Below, one piece after another: positions 20,121-31,213 of a stretch of DNA of 64,000 nucleotides. The stretch is from NCBI GenBank assembly GCA_963810555.1, contig CAWENX010000006.1, forward strand, positions 62,001-126,000. The letters are read 5' to 3'. Both the position numbers and the translations under genes were made by a program. The notes beneath the pieces are model-generated. The model saw only the letters and a list, made by a program, of their open reading frames with translations. It was not told where the DNA came from and did no database searches. Within the stretch, counting starts at the first letter, position 1. Every line of letters begins with the position of its first letter. The stretch is from G963677325 sp963810555. Lineage in GTDB: Bacteria > Bacteroidota > Bacteroidia > Bacteroidales > Prolixibacteraceae.

Positions 20121-21094
20121 ATTATGAGTGGTGGCGTAAAGATTCGAATGGAAATTCGGTAATGTTATCGTCAGGTACAAATCCATCCATAAAAAATACC
20201 GATTTACAAATAACTGCCGGGTCAAACGGGAATACTGATAAAGCCCAATATTGGGTAATACTTTATCCGACAACTAACGGTTGGTGTACAGTCCAATCGA
20301 ACATTGTTACGTTAACTATAAATTCACCGGCAACTGTAACGCCAGGAGGGCCGGACAATGTCTGTCAATCAGCTGAACCTTCTGCAATTACTCTTAGCGG
20401 CGCCAGTGTGGGAGGGGGAGCGACAACAGGCGCATGGTCAATTATCTCAGGGGGTGGAACATTAAGCAATCCAGCACAAACTCCTTCGCCTGGAACGGTG
20501 ACTTACACTCCGCCTTCAAATTATTCTGGAAATATAACCTTGAGATTGACAACCAATGATATTCCCGGGTGCGGAGTGGCAAGCGGAGACAGAATCATTA
20601 CAGTCAATCCTTTGCCGACTGCATCTGCTTCCAAAACAGATGTAAGTTGCTTTAATGGTAATAATGGATCCGTTACAATTACTCCCACATCGGGCTCTGC
20701 TAATTATACCTATGCATTGAATCCAGGCGGTTTTAGTAGCGGGCCTCAAGCCGGTGCTTTTACATTCTCGGGATTGATTACCAACAATTACACCTGGACG
20801 ATGACCGACGGGAATTCATGTAGTACCTCTCCTTATACTTATTCAGTTGACGCAAGCCTCTACAGCACGACAACGGTTTACAATAACCTGGCCGCCTCGT
20901 CACATACCATCGATGTGAAGGACGCCAACGGCTGTATCTTCTCAACTTCAAGAGCGACCAGGGCAAATACCAGCGGTGGACCAACAGCAATTGCTTTCAC
21001 TGACAGTAGTCAATGCTTCATGCGGAGCTTCCAACTGATTGATAACTCTGGGAGCCGTGACGGGAGGGGTTGCACCATATACATACTCGGTTGA
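20015..21094 (+). CDS. Giant adhesin, continuation fragment entering the SprB repeats
   Basis: A 359-codon frame overlapping the previous one by about 100 bases. It is the shifted continuation (VTITTQPTDQISCNGSSVTF), not a separate gene. It carries an Ig-like module (NVCQSAEPSAITLSGASVGG), a PKD/SprB-like module (TDVSCFNGNNGSVTITPTSG) and the first degenerate SprB repeat (YSVDASLYSTTTVYNNLAAS). There is no signal peptide or independent start context. It ends in a frameshift at about 21,050 in the broken repeat array. Confidence 0.6.
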   Translation: MGWALVTITTQPTDQISCNGSSVTFSSSYSYNGSVNYEWWRKDSNGNSVMLSSGTNPSIKNTDLQITAGSNGNTDKAQYWVILYPTTNGWCTVQSNIVTLTINSPATVTPGGPDNVCQSAEPSAITLSGASVGGGATTGAWSIISGGGTLSNPAQTPSPGTVTYTPPSNYSGNITLRLTTNDIPGCGVASGDRIITVNPLPTASASKTDVSCFNGNNGSVTITPTSGSANYTYALNPGGFSSGPQAGAFTFSGLITNNYTWTMTDGNSCSTSPYTYSVDASLYSTTTVYNNLAASSHTIDVKDANGCIFSTSRATRANTSGGPTAIAFTDSSQCFMRSFQLIDNSGSRDGRGCTIYILG

Positions 21095-24009
21095 CGGAAG
21101 TGCATTTACTTCACGACAACTTAGCACCTATGGCTTTGGGGCGCCCACTCTTCACGCAGGGAGGATGTAGTAGGATGCAAACGGATGCACATTCTCTACA
21201 ACTGCTTCGGTAAGTAATACCAAGTGGCCGACAGCAATTGCAACAACAGTAGTCAATGCTTCTATATGTGGCTTTTCCAACGGATCGATAACTCTGGGGG
21301 CTTGTGACGGGAGGAGTTGCACCATTTACATACTCGGTTGATGGAAGTCCTGCATTTACTTCAACTCAATACAAGCTACCCCGGCTTTGGGGCAGGATCA
21401 TATTCAGTAGATGTAAGGATGAAAACGGTTGCAAGATCTCGACAACTGCATCGGTAAGTAATACAAGTGGACCGACAGCAATTGCTACAACAGTAGTCAA
21501 AAATGCTTCATGCGGGGCTTCCAACGGATCGATAACTCTGGGAGTTGTTACAGGAGGCGTTGCACCATATACATACTCGGTTGACGGTAGTGCATTTACT
21601 TCATGACTACCCCCCTCAGCTACCCGGGCTTTGCTGCAGGATCATATTCAGTAGATGTAAAGAGATGCAAACGGTTGTACTTTCTCTACAACTGCATCGG
21701 TAAGTAATACCGAGTGGACCAACAGCAATTGCTCTTACTAACAGTAGTCAATGCCTCATGCGGTGCTTCCAACGGATCTATAACCTGGGAGCTGTTACGG
21801 GCGGAGTTGCTCCATATACATATTCGGTTGACGGAATGATGCATCACAACAAGTTACAAACCCTTGCTGCTGCTATATTCGGTAGATGTAAAGGATGCAA
21901 ATGGTTATAAATTTCGGCAACTGCTCGGTAAGTAATACCGGCGGCCCAACAGCAATTGCGAAAATTGTTAGTGCGCACATGCGGGCTTCCAACGGATCGA
22001 TAACTCTTGGAGCCGTTACAGGAGGCGTTGCACCATATACATACTCGGTTGACGGAAGTGCATTTACTTCAACAACAAGCTACCCCGGAATCTCTGCGGC
22101 GACATATCGAGTAGATGTAAGGGATGCAAACGGTTGTATTCTCTACAACTGCATCGGTAAGTAATACCGGTGGCCCGACTGCAATAGTTACAACAGTAGT
22201 AATGCAGCATGCGGAGCTTCCAACGGATCGATAACCCTGGGAGCCGTTACCGGCGGCGTTGCTCCATATACATTACTCGGTTGACGGAAGTGCATTTACT
22301 GCTAACAACCAGCTACCCCGGCTTTGCTGCAGGAACATATTCAGTAGATGTAAGGGATGCAAATGGCTGTACATTCTCCACAACTGCTTCTAGTAAGTAA
22401 TACCAGCGGACCGACAGCAATTGCTACAACAGTAGTAAACGCAGCATGCGGAGCTTCCAACGGATCGATAACCCTTGGTGCCGTTACCGGAGGCGTTGCA
22501 CCATATACATATTCGGTTGACGGAAGTGCATTTACTCCACAACAAGCTATACCGGCTTGGCTGCAGGTACATATCCAGTTGAGGTAATGGATGCAAACGG
22601 TTGTACATTCTCAACTACTGCTATCGTAGGTAATACAGGCGGACCGACTGCAATTGTAGCTACAACAGTAGTAAATGCAGCATGCGGTGCTTCCAACGGG
22701 TCTGTTACCCTTGGAGCCGTTACAGGCGGCGTTGCTCCTTATACATATTCATTTGACGGGAAGTGCATTTACTGCAACAACAAGCTATACTAACCTGGCT
22801 GCTGCTACCTATTCAGTCCAGGTAATGGATGCAAACGGATGTACATTCTCCACTACTGCTATCGTAGCAAATACAGGCGGGCCTAGAGCAATCTGCAGTA
22901 TCTACAACGGTAGTTGATGCAGCATGCGGTGCTTCCAATGGGTCTGTTACCCTTGGTGCTGTTACCGGTGGCGTTGCTCCGTATACTTATTCATTTGACG
23001 GAAGTGCATTTCACTGCACAACAAGCTATACAATACCCTGGCTGCTGCTACATATACCATACAGGTAATGGATGCAAACGGATGTATATTCTCTACTACT
23101 GCTCGGTAAGTAATACAGGCGGACCGACTGCAATACTGCTACAACAGTGACGAAGCATGCGGAGCTTCCAACGGATCATATAACCCTGGGTGCTGTAACA
23201 GGAGGAGTTGCTCCATATACATATTCGTTTGACGGAAGCATTTACTGCAACAACCAGCTATACCTACCCTGGCTGCGCTCGTCATATGCAGTCCAGGTAA
23301 TGGATGCAAACGGTTGTACTTTCTCCACAACTGCTTCTGTAAGTAACAAAACAAGCGGACCAAGAGCAATCTACAACAACAGATGCCACATGAGGCTCAT
23401 AAACGGATCAATAACCCTGGTGCTGTAACAGGAGGAGTCGCTCCATATACTTACTCGGTTGACGGAAGTGCATCCACTGCCACAACAAACTATACACCAA
23501 CCTGGCTGCTGCTACCTATGCCATCCAGGTAATGGATGCAAATGGCTGTATTTTCTCAACCTCTGCTATCGTTGCAAATACAAGCGGGCCAAGTGCAATA
23601 GCTTTACAACAATAGTCGATGCAGCATGCGGTGCTTCAAACGGATCTGTTACCCTGGGTGCTGTTACAGGCGGCGTTGCTCCGTATACATATTCATTTGA
23701 CGGAAGTGCATTTACTGCCACGACAAACTATACAAACCTTGCTGCTGCTACCTATGCAATCCAGGTAATGGATGCAAACGGTTGTATATTATTCCAGATC
23801 TGCTGATCGTTGCAAATACAAGAAAAACAGCAAGTGCAATAACTACAACAATAGTCGATGCAGCATGCGGAGCTTCAAACGGAGCTGTACCCTGGGTGCT
23901 GTCACCGGTGGCGTCGCTTCATATACTTATTCATTTGACGGAAGTGCATTCACTGCCACAACAAACTATACAAACCTGGCTGCTGCTACCTATGCAATCC
24001 AGGTAATGG

Positions 24010-24909
24010 ATGCAAATGGCTGTATTTTCTCCACATCTGCTATCGTTGCAAATACAAGCGGGCCAAGGTCGCAATAACTACAACAATAGTCGATGCAGCA
24101 TGCGGTGCTTCGAACGGATCTGTTACCTGGGAGCTGTTACAGGCGGCGTTGCTCCGTATACTTATTCATTTGACGGAAGTGCATTTACTGCCACGACAAG
24201 CTATACAAACCTGGCTGACGGCTCCTGCCATCCAGGTAATGGATGCAAATGGCTGTATCTCTCAACAACAGCCTCAATCAGTAACAGCGACGGGCCGACA
24301 GCTATCGCGGTGACTGCCACTGATGCCACCTGCGGCGCAGCCAACGGATCACTCACCCTGGGCGCCGTCACCGGAGGCGTTGCTCCTTATACTTATTCAG
24401 TTGACGCAAGCCTCTACAGCACGACAACGGTTTACAATAACCTGGCCGCCTCGTCACATACCATCGATGTGAAGGATGCCAACGGCTGTATCTTCTCAAC
24501 AACAGCCTCAATCAGTAACAGCGACGGGCCGACAGCTATCGCGGTGACTGCCACTGATGCCACCTGCGGCGCAGCCAACGGATCACTCACCCTGGGCGCC
24601 GTCACCGGAGGCGTTGCTCCTTATACTTATTCAGTTGACGCAAGCCTCTACAGCACGACAACGGTTTACAATAACCTGGCCGCCTCGTCACATACCATCG
24701 ATGTGAAGGATGCCAACGGCTGTATCTTCTCAACAACAGCCTCAATCAGTAACAGCGACGGGCCGACAGCTATCGCGGTGACTGCCACTGATGCCACCTG
24801 CGGCGCAGCCAACGGATCACTCACCCTGGGCGCCGTCACCGGAGGCGTTGCTCCTTATACTTATTCAGTTGACGCAGAGCCTCTACAGCACGACAACGGT
24901 TTACAATAA
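24010..24909 (+). CDS. Giant adhesin, SprB-repeat fragment
   Basis: A 299-codon open piece of the repeat array. After a shifted beginning it contains three nearly identical SprB units (TAIAVTATDATCGAANGSL, YSVDASLYSTTTVYNNLAAS). It ends where one base is inserted in the third unit (reading GCAGAGCC instead of GCAAGCC near 24,876). Downstream, the frame is resumed by the overlapping stretch to 25,378. It is a fragment, not an independent gene. Confidence 0.5.
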   Translation: MQMAVFSPHLLSLQIQAGQGRNNYNNSRCSMRCFERICYLGAVTGGVAPYTYSFDGSAFTATTSYTNLADGSCHPGNGCKWLYLSTTASISNSDGPTAIAVTATDATCGAANGSLTLGAVTGGVAPYTYSVDASLYSTTTVYNNLAASSHTIDVKDANGCIFSTTASISNSDGPTAIAVTATDATCGAANGSLTLGAVTGGVAPYTYSVDASLYSTTTVYNNLAASSHTIDVKDANGCIFSTTASISNSDGPTAIAVTATDATCGAANGSLTLGAVTGGVAPYTYSVDAEPLQHDNGLQ

Positions 24910-25574
24910 CCTGGCCGCCTCGTCACATACCATCGATGTGAAGGATGCCAACGGCTGTATCTTCTCAACAACAGCCTCAATCAGTAACAGCGACGGGCCG
25001 ACAGCTATCGCGGTGACTGCCACTGATGCCACCTGCGGCGCAGCCAACGGATCACTTACCCTGGGCGCCGTCACCGGAGGCGTTGCTCCTTATACCTATT
25101 CTGTTGATGGAAGCCTGTACAGCGTAACCACAACTTATTCTGATCTGCCGGCAGGAAGTCATTCCATTAATGTAAAGGATAACAACGGTTGTATTTACTC
25201 TACTACTGCCTCAATCAGCAATTCAAACGGGCCAACGAACATCGATATCTCAACAACCAATTCAACATGCGGCGAGGCAAACGGATCTCTTACTCTTGGC
25301 ATCGTAACAGGCAGGTACCGCACCGTATACCTATTCTGTCGATGGAAGCCTGTACAGCGTAACCACAACTTATTCTGATCTGCCGGCAGGAAGTCATTCC
25401 ATTAATGTAAAGGATAACAACGGTTGTATTTACTCTACTACTGCCTCAATCAGCAACATCAGCGGGCCGACAGATATCTCCGTCTCTGCGACAGATGCTA
25501 CATGCGGTCAGGACAACGGTTCTGACTCTCGGAACAGTAACCAATAGCAGACATTTACCTCAACAACTGTCTGC

Positions 25575-25583
25575 GGGGGGGGG
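25575..25583. other. Poly-G run (9 G) inside a SprB repeat
   Basis: Sister repeats read CTGTCTACAGTAATC at this place. Here that stretch is shortened and replaced by nine G. No other unit has this, and it destroys the frame. It is probably an artefact of base-calling or assembly. Confidence 0.7.
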
Positions 25584-25834
25584 CAATTATTGTCCGGGAT
25601 GCAAACAACTGCGAGTTCTCAACTTCGGCTTCTATCTGGTTAACACTTCTGGTCCAACTAATATTTCTGTCTCTGTGACTGATGCCGCCTGCGGTCAGGA
25701 CAACGGTTCTATTACATTCGGTGCAGTGACCAGTGGTGTACCTCACCTATACCCTATTCTGTACGATGGCGGAGCATTTGCCTCAACATTTCTGCCGCGG
25801 GTGCAATTACCGTCCGGGATGCAAACAACTGTGA

Positions 25835-25851
25835 GGGGGGGGGGGGGGGGG
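25835..25851. other. Poly-G run (17 G) inside a SprB repeat
   Basis: Sister repeats read TTCTCAACTTCGGCTTC (17 nt) after AACTGTGAG and before AATCAGCAAC. Here the flanks are unchanged, but the middle is 16 further G. A same-length replacement by G alone points to no-signal base calls in the consensus rather than biology. Confidence 0.75.
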
Positions 25852-27365
25852 AATCAGCAACACTTCTGGACCAACTATTCTGTCTCTGTAACTGATGCTA
25901 CATGCGGTCAGGACAACGGTTCAATTACTCTCGGAACAGTGAGCCGTATACCTATTCTGTCGATGGCGGAGCATTTACCTCAACAACTGTCTACGTAATT
26001 TTCTGCCGCTTCCCATGCAATTATCTGCCGGGATGAAACAACTGTGAGTTCTCAACTTCAGCATCAATCAGCAACACTTCTAGTCCAACTCATATCTCCG
26101 TCTCTGTGACTGATGCCACCTGTGGTCAAGACAACGGTTCAATTACACTCGGAACACTGACCGGTGGCACATCGCCGGATTCCTATTCGCTAGGTGGCGG
26201 AGCATTTACTCAATATCTGTCATCAGTAATCTTTCTGCCGCTTCCCATGCAATTATTGTCCGGGATGCAAACAACTGCGAGTTCTCAACTTCGGCTTCAA
26301 TCAGTAACACTTCTGGTCCAACTGATATTTCTGTCTCTGTAACTGATGCCGCCTGCGGTGAAGCTAACGGATCTCTTACCTTGGGCGGTGTAACCGGCGG
26401 TACCTGCGCCTTATACCTATTCTGTTGATGGCGAAGCATTTACGTAACAACAACTGTCTACAGTAATCTTTCTGCCGCTTCCATTCCATTAATGTAAAGG
26501 ATCAAACAACTGCGAGTTCTCAACAACGGCTCCAATCAGTAACACTTCTGGGCCAACGAATATCGCTATCTCAGCGACCGATGCCACCTGCGGTCAAGAC
26601 AACGGATCAATTACACTCGGAACAGTGACCGGTAGCACATCGCCTATACCTATTATCGATGGCGAAGCATTTACCTACCACAACTGTATACAGTGATCTT
26701 TCGGCAGGAAGTAATTCAATTAATGTAAAGAATATCAAACAATGCGAGTTCTCGTTACTCTCGGCCTCTATCAGTAACACTTCTGGTCCAACTGATATCT
26801 CCGTCTCTGTGACTGATACTACATGCGGTCAGGCCAACGGTTCAATTACACTTGGATCAGTGACTGGTGGTACATCGCCGTATACCTACTCTGTGGATGG
26901 CGGAGCATTTATTCAACAACTGTCTACAGTAATCTTTCTGCCGCTTCCCATGCAATTATCGTCCGGGATGCAAACAACTGTGAGTTCTCAACTTCAAGTT
27001 TCAATCAGTAACACTTCTGGTGCAACTGATATCTCCGTCTCTGTGACTGATGCCACCTGTGGTGCAAGCAACGGTTCAATTACACTCGGACGCTGACCGG
27101 TGGCACATCGCCGTATACCTATTCTGTCGATGGCGGAGCATTTTTCCTCAACAACTGTCTACAGTAATCTTTCTGTCACTTCCCATCCGGATTTATTCTG
27201 CAAGATCAAACAACTGCGAGTTCTCAACTTCGGCTTCTATCAGTAACACTTCTGGTCCAACTGATATTTCTGTCTCTGTAACTGATGCCGCCTGCGGTGA
27301 AGCTAACGGATCTCTTACCTTGGGCGGTGTAACCGGCGGTACCTCGCCTTATACTTATTCTGTCG

Positions 27366-30300
27366 ATGGCGGAGCATTTACCTCAACAACTGTCTACAGT
27401 AATGTTTCTGCCGCTTCCCATGCAATTACCGTCCGGGATGCAAACAACTGTGATCTCAACTTCGGCTTCAATCAGCGGCACTCCTGGACGAACTGATATT
27501 TCTGTCTCTGTGACTGATGCCGCCTGCGGTGAAGCTAACGGATCTCTTACCTTGGGCGGTGTAACCGGTGGTACTGCTCCTTTTACCTATTCTGTTGATG
27601 GAAGCCTGTACAGCGTAACCACAACTTATTCTGATCTGCCGGCAGGAAGTCATTCCATTAATGTAAAGGATAATAACGGCTGTATTTACTCTACTACTGC
27701 CTCAATCAGCAATTCAAACGGGCCAACGAACATCGATATCTCAACAACCAATTCAACATGCGGCGAGGCAAACGGATCTCTTATTCTTGGCATCGTAACA
27801 GGAGGTACCGCACCGTATACCTATTCTGTCGATGGAAGCCTGTACAGCGTAACCACAACTTATTCTGATCTGCCGGCAGGAAGTCATTCCATTAATGTAA
27901 AGGATAACAACGGTTGTATTTACTCTACTACTGCCTCAATCAGCAATTCAAACGGGCCAACGAACATCGATATCTCAACAACCAATTCAACATGCGGCGA
28001 GGCAAACGGATCTCTTACTCTTGGCATCGTAACAGGCGGTACTGCACCGTATACCTATTCTGTCGATGGAAGCCTGTACAGCGTAACCACAACTTATTCT
28101 GATCTGCCGGCAGGAAGTCATTCCATTAATGTAAAGGATAACAACGGTTGTATTTACTCTACTACTGCCTCAATCAGCAATACTTCTGGTCCAACTGATA
28201 TTTCTGTCTCTGTGACTGATGCAACCTGCGGTCAGGACAACGGTTCTATGACTCTCGGAACAGTGACCGGTGGCACATCGCCGTATACCTATTCTGTGGA
28301 TGGCGGAGCATTCACCTCAACAACTGTCTACAGTAATCTTTCTGCCGCTTCCCATGCAATTATTGTCCGGGATGCAAACAACTGCGAGTTCTCAACTTCG
28401 GCTTCTATCAGTAACACTTCTGGTCCAACTGATATTTCTGTCTCTGTGACTGATGCCGCCTGCGGTGAAGCTAACGGATCTCTTACCTTGGGCGGTGTAA
28501 CCGGTGGTACTGCTCCTTTTGCCTATTCTGTTGATGGAAGCCTGTACAGTGTAACCACAACTTATTCTGATCTGCCGGCAGGAAGTCATTCCATTAATGT
28601 AAAGGATAACAACGGTTGTATTTACTCTACTACTGCCTCAATCAGCAATACTTCTGGCCCAACCGATATTTCTGTCTCTGTAACTGATGCCGCCTGCGGT
28701 GAAACTAACGGATCTCTTACCTTGGGCGGTGTAACCGGTGGTACCGCTCCTTTTACCTATTCTGTTGATGGAAGCCTGTACAGCGTAACCACAACTTATT
28801 CTAATCTGCCGGCAGGAAGTCATTCCATTAATGTAAAGGATAACAACGGCTGTATTTACTCTACTACTGCCTCAATCAGCAATTCAAACGGGCCAACGAA
28901 CATCGATATCTCAACAACCAATTCAACATGCGGCGAGGCAAACGGATCTCTTACTCTTGGCATCGTAACAGGCGGTACTGCACCGTATACCTATTCTGTC
29001 GATGGAAGCCTGTACAGCGTAACCACAACTTATTCTAATCTGCCGGCAGGAAGTCATTCCATTAATGTAAAGGATAACAACGGATGTGAGTTTATTACAT
29101 TTATCTCAATTAGTGAAATTCCAGTCCCCTCCGCTACCATCAACGGTAATGTTTCTATATGTTCCGGTTCTTCTGCTACCATTTCTGTTACTTTGACAGG
29201 TACTTCACCATGGTCATTAACCTATTCTGACGGAATAACACCTGTAACGATAAATAATGTTCTTAGTTCTCCCTATGAGTTCATCGTATCGCCAGAGACA
29301 ACAACAACTTATTTAATAACAGAAGTAAGTGATGGAAATTGTTCTTCGGGAAATACACATGGAAGTGCGGTTATAACGATCGCTTCCCAAATAATCCCGA
29401 CTTTTGATCCCATAGGCCCGCTCTGCCAGGGTAGTACTTCGCCTGACCTGCCGCTGAATTCAACCAATACACCGCCCATCACAGGTACCTGGAGCCCCGC
29501 CGTGATCAGCACTACTGCGGACGGCACTTATACTTTCACCCCCGATCCGGGCCAGTGTGCTACCCAGACGTCAATAACCATTACAATCGACGATAAGATC
29601 ACCCCCACTTTTACTCAGATCGGCCCCCTCTGCCAGGGAAGTACCCCACCTGACCTGCCGCTGAGTTCAACCAACACCCCGCCCATCACAGGGACCTGGA
29701 GCCCCGCCGTGATCAGCACTACTGCAGACGACACTTATACATTCACCCCAGATCCGGGGCAGTGTGCTACCCAGGCGTCAATAACCATTACAATCAACGA
29801 TAAGATAACCCCCACTTTCAATCCTGTACCGTCAATCTGTGCAGGAGAACCTCTGTCTCCACTGCCTGTCACATCCACCGAGGGAATTACCGGTTCATGG
29901 AGCCCGGCAATCAACAACACGAAAACTACAACATATCTCTTTACCCCTGATGGAGGTCAGTGTGCTGCCACAACCGAGATAACCATCACCGTCAATCCCG
30001 TTCCCACTGTACCCGGGGTAAACGTAGATTGTTCCTTGGGTTTTGACCATGCAATTCTTACGGTAACCTCTCCGATAGGTGATTATCAGTACTCTCTGGA
30101 CGGAACCACCTTCCAGGATGGAACATCTTTTACTGGTGTAGCAAATGGGACGCACTCAATTGTAGCAAGAAATAAAACAACCAGTTGTGTGTCCTCAGCC
30201 ACTACTCTTAATGTGAATTGTGACTGCTCAAATCCTCCTTCTGTAACTTTGAACGGCATTAGTGGAAGCACCTGTGTTTCGACACCTATTACCATAAGCG

Positions 30301-31178
30301 GCAACTCGTTTGATGGAAGTGCAACTGAAGTCGCAGTATCACACAATGGAAACGGAACACTAAATGCTGGGACTTTTACTGTTTCTCCTTTCGATTTAAC
30401 CTATTCTCCTGTTGCTGCCGATGCCGGAAAAACAATTACGATAACAGTCACTACCGATAATCCCTCAGGTCCTCCCTGTTCTGCAACTTCTGCAAATTAC
30501 AGCTTGACTGTTAATCCGGAAATCACTCCGACTTTTGATCCCATCGGCCCGATCTGTCAGGGAAGTACGCCCCCCGCACTGCCCAATATTTCTGCTAATG
30601 GAGTTGTCGGAACCTGGACTCCTGCATCAATAAATACTTCAACAGTTGGTACAACTCCTTATTTGTTTACGCCGACTGAAAGTCCATGTGCTTTACCAAT
30701 AACATTGGATATATCAATAAATGAAACCGTTACCCCGAAATTTACTCCGATAGACCCAATCTGTAAAAGCTCAGAACCGCCAGTATTACCAACTGTTTCC
30801 GACAATAATATAGCCGGAACCTGGAATCCTCCTTATATTGACACTTCAACACCCGGAACAAAGACCTATACTTTTACACCATCAGAAAGTGCCTGTGCAA
30901 CAACGACTACTTTGCCGATCGTCATTCTTCCGACATCTCACAGCACAACCATCGTTGAAATATGCAGCAATAATTTACCTTATGGATGGAATGGAAATTC
31001 ATACGATCATGATGGGATATTTGAAGTCAAATTGATAGGTAAAAACGGGTGTGATTCAATAGCAACTTTAGATTTGAAGGTCGTTGATGAAGCTAATACC
31101 AACCTTCGATCCAATTACACCAATATGTCAATATTCTGCTCCTCCAGTCATTACCATCGACATCAACAAATGGTATAA
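27366..31178 (+). CDS. Giant adhesin, central part: intact SprB repeats and Ig-like modules
   Basis: A 1,270-codon open frame and the cleanest part of the repeat array. About eight SprB units (residues 20-580) are followed by Ig-like modules. Two have SGSSATISVTLTGTSPWSLTY-type cores. Five or more have the form TPTFDPIGPLCQGSTPPDLP, GTWSPAVISTT, YTFTPDPGQCAT, repeating every 75-80 residues. The same module type occurs in the N-terminal part (about 17.2-17.6 kb), linking both pieces to one protein. The frame ends after a single-base shift near 31,095, and the next module continues in another frame from about 31,150. Confidence 0.7.
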   Translation: MAEHLPQQLSTVMFLPLPMQLPSGMQTTVISTSASISGTPGRTDISVSVTDAACGEANGSLTLGGVTGGTAPFTYSVDGSLYSVTTTYSDLPAGSHSINVKDNNGCIYSTTASISNSNGPTNIDISTTNSTCGEANGSLILGIVTGGTAPYTYSVDGSLYSVTTTYSDLPAGSHSINVKDNNGCIYSTTASISNSNGPTNIDISTTNSTCGEANGSLTLGIVTGGTAPYTYSVDGSLYSVTTTYSDLPAGSHSINVKDNNGCIYSTTASISNTSGPTDISVSVTDATCGQDNGSMTLGTVTGGTSPYTYSVDGGAFTSTTVYSNLSAASHAIIVRDANNCEFSTSASISNTSGPTDISVSVTDAACGEANGSLTLGGVTGGTAPFAYSVDGSLYSVTTTYSDLPAGSHSINVKDNNGCIYSTTASISNTSGPTDISVSVTDAACGETNGSLTLGGVTGGTAPFTYSVDGSLYSVTTTYSNLPAGSHSINVKDNNGCIYSTTASISNSNGPTNIDISTTNSTCGEANGSLTLGIVTGGTAPYTYSVDGSLYSVTTTYSNLPAGSHSINVKDNNGCEFITFISISEIPVPSATINGNVSICSGSSATISVTLTGTSPWSLTYSDGITPVTINNVLSSPYEFIVSPETTTTYLITEVSDGNCSSGNTHGSAVITIASQIIPTFDPIGPLCQGSTSPDLPLNSTNTPPITGTWSPAVISTTADGTYTFTPDPGQCATQTSITITIDDKITPTFTQIGPLCQGSTPPDLPLSSTNTPPITGTWSPAVISTTADDTYTFTPDPGQCATQASITITINDKITPTFNPVPSICAGEPLSPLPVTSTEGITGSWSPAINNTKTTTYLFTPDGGQCAATTEITITVNPVPTVPGVNVDCSLGFDHAILTVTSPIGDYQYSLDGTTFQDGTSFTGVANGTHSIVARNKTTSCVSSATTLNVNCDCSNPPSVTLNGISGSTCVSTPITISGNSFDGSATEVAVSHNGNGTLNAGTFTVSPFDLTYSPVAADAGKTITITVTTDNPSGPPCSATSANYSLTVNPEITPTFDPIGPICQGSTPPALPNISANGVVGTWTPASINTSTVGTTPYLFTPTESPCALPITLDISINETVTPKFTPIDPICKSSEPPVLPTVSDNNIAGTWNPPYIDTSTPGTKTYTFTPSESACATTTTLPIVILPTSHSTTIVEICSNNLPYGWNGNSYDHDGIFEVKLIGKNGCDSIATLDLKVVDEANTNLRSNYTNMSIFCSSSHYHRHQQMV

Positions 31179-31213
31179 CAGGGACTTGGGATCCGGCAAT
31201 CATTAATACAAAT

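Larger units (their letters stand above)
20830..29095 (+). repeat. SprB repeat array, about 36 units of about 234 bp
   Basis: Units encode about 78 residues each with the core pattern TxxxATCGxxNGSLTLGxVTGGxxPYTYSVDGSxYSxTTxYxxLxAxSHxIxVKDxNGC, the SprB repeat of gliding adhesins. I counted about 36 copies by the YSVD/YSFD motif. Some neighbours are identical: the GACGGGCCGACAGC word recurs at 24289, 24523, 24757 and 24992, spacing 234, 234 and 235, the last caused by one inserted base. From 21.0 to 27.4 kb nearly every unit carries small indels, so no single frame is open; 27,366-29,095 is intact. One further diverged SprB unit lies at about 34,000-34,205. Confidence 0.85.

Noticed and set aside
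20830..27365. Many separate small adhesin genes in the repeat array
   Set aside because: Each open piece begins and ends inside a repeat unit at an indel and lacks signal peptide and start context; they are pieces of one long reading unit.
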